A stretch of DNA of 43,026 bases from Euryarchaeota archaeon Ods02 (GTDB taxonomy: Archaea > Halobacteriota > Halobacteria > Halobacteriales > Halorutilaceae), in contig JAQZDA010000017.1 in the NCBI GenBank assembly GCA_028751075.1, forward strand, positions 1 to 43,026, read 5' to 3'. The translations under genes were made by a program, and so were the position numbers. The notes under the pieces are model-generated. The model was given only the letters and a program-made list of their open reading frames with translations. It had not been told where the DNA came from and made no database searches. Below, in pieces: positions 42,214 through 43,026 of this stretch (position 1 is the stretch's first letter; each line of letters opens with the position of its first letter).

Positions 42214-43026
42214 TCAGACTACGTCGAACAGCTCGCCGGTATCGCGGTTCTCGAGGTCGTCGGCGACGTCGAGGAACTCCTGTATCTCGCTGTCGTCGAG
42301 CTGGCTGCCGGCGCAGGTGCGTAGCTTGTCCTCGAGCTCTTCGTCGGTGAGCGGGTTGCCGGGGTGGCCTTTCGGGTACTCGACCTCGTGTTCCACGATG
42401 TCGCCTTCCGTGGTTTCGACGGTTAGTTTGTGCGGGAAGCTTTCGCCGTACCTTTCGGTGTATTCTTCGTTCTCCTCGATGCTCATCTTCTCCATGAGGT
42501 CGCGGACGTCCTGTCCTTCTATCTTCTCCTGGCTGAACTGATCCAGGGTCATCTCGCCGTCTATCCAGGCGCGTGCGATGCAGTACGGCATCGAGTGGTC
42601 GGCGGTCTCACGGGTTTCGGGATCCCATTTCTGGGGTTCTTCGCTGATGATGCTGACGGCGGCTTCGTAGGTCTCGTTCTCGATGGATTCGACGTCGTCT
42701 GGATCGATTTCGTCGGCGAGTTCGTCGAGGACTATGTTGACGGCGGCCTGTGCGTGGTACTCGACGGGGTAGAACTTGATGTAGGTCTCGTTGATCTTGA
42801 AGTCGCCGCCGCGGCCGCCGAACCCGTCGACGTCGAGCGTGAACTCTCCGGTGAGCTGGTTGTGGAAGCCGAACTTGCCTTCGAAGATGGGGCTGGGGCC
42901 GTGGAGGCCTTCTGCTGCGAGCTCGCAGGCGACGACTGCGTTTCGGTCGACGTTGGCGAAGGCGAAGCCCTTCCATTCGCTGAGCTCGCCGGCGCGCGCC
43001 TGACGCATCGCGGCGTGGGGGTTGAT
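42214..43026 (-). CDS. prpD: MmgE/PrpD family protein, 2-methylcitrate dehydratase-like (partial)
   Basis: This gene is cut by the right window edge; 270 C-terminal residues are visible and the frame stays open to the last base. Family blocks include INPHAAMRQARAGELSEWKG, EGLHGPSPIFEGKFGF, DFKINETYIKFYPVEYHAQA, DHSMPYCIARAWIDGEM and VEYPKGHPGNPLTDEELEDK. PrpD dehydrates 2-methylcitrate to cis-aconitate homologues in the methylcitrate cycle; other family members are cis-aconitate decarboxylases, so the reaction is probable, not certain. It converges with citrate synthase, which would provide the preceding step. Confidence 0.9.
   Translation of the reverse strand: MNPHAAMRQARAGELSEWKGFAFANVDRNAVVACELAAEGLHGPSPIFEGKFGFHNQLTGEFTLDVDGFGGRGGDFKINETYIKFYPVEYHAQAAVNIVLDELADEIDPDDVESIENETYEAAVSIISEEPQKWDPETRETADHSMPYCIARAWIDGEMTLDQFSQEKIEGQDVRDLMEKMSIEENEEYTERYGESFPHKLTVETTEGDIVEHEVEYPKGHPGNPLTDEELEDKLRTCAGSQLDDSEIQEFLDVADDLENRDTGELFDVV

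Overview
The window reads as a chromosomal segment of a halophilic archaeon. The predicted proteins are strongly acidic. It carries archaeal information-processing genes (aEF-1alpha, ribosomal protein S10, RNA polymerase subunit L) and typical haloarchaeal families (HTH-10/bacterio-opsin-activator-like and TrmB regulators, PGF-CTERM surface proteins, Tat-dependent lipoproteins, amphi-Trp, DUF7344-like, HTTM). Many genes have a TATA-like box 26-28 nt before the start codon, the layout of leaderless haloarchaeal mRNAs. ATA isoleucine codons are frequent in at least one gene examined (8 of 11 in the 2350-2982 gene), which is unusual for classical Halobacteria and hints at a divergent lineage. That placement is inference. 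I call 44 protein genes (one cut by the right edge) and one tRNA.

Left part (1-5400): an accessory cluster with a heme-copper-oxidase/NnrS-like membrane protein, two DUF2249 proteins, an HTH-10 regulator, a His-rich beta-propeller Tat lipoprotein and two unassigned proteins. It resembles gene sets that accompany anaerobic or nitrogen-oxide respiration, but no catalytic reductase is visible. The two DUF2249 genes share an exact 13-bp motif at the same distance upstream.

5500-12800: an ABC1/UbiB-type kinase with altered signature motifs, ThyX, then a cell-surface block: a PGF-CTERM protein and two paralogous PQQ-type propeller lipoproteins. Between the two propeller genes lie four 30-bp tandem repeats and a related palindrome.

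12800-20021: a METTL7-like methyltransferase, NAD-dependent DNA ligase LigA, a UspA protein, an HTTM membrane protein, a Tat-exported acidic protein, a small membrane protein and a DUF2321 zinc ribbon.

20022-20806 is gene-free but structured. Two tandem copies of a repeat with a 223-bp period each hold a tRNA 3'-end-like segment, an inverted T-arm-like segment and a hairpin whose stem differs by compensatory changes. They lie beside a genuine tRNA-Ala(CGC). That tRNA is downstream of, and co-directional with, tuf-rps10.

22800-43026: mostly housekeeping and metabolic genes: riboflavin synthase, VOC protein and phosphoesterase, a MutS-family ATPase, CoA-binding protein, malic enzyme-PTA fusion, DUF302, a run of minus-strand regulators and small proteins, NAD(P)HX repair enzyme, RpoL, rhomboid, METTL5-like methyltransferase, UspA, a second PGF-CTERM protein, flavin reductase, an RCK protein facing a K+ channel, citrate synthase and a truncated MmgE/PrpD gene. 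No rRNA, CRISPR array, insertion sequence, integrase gene or replication initiator gene was seen.
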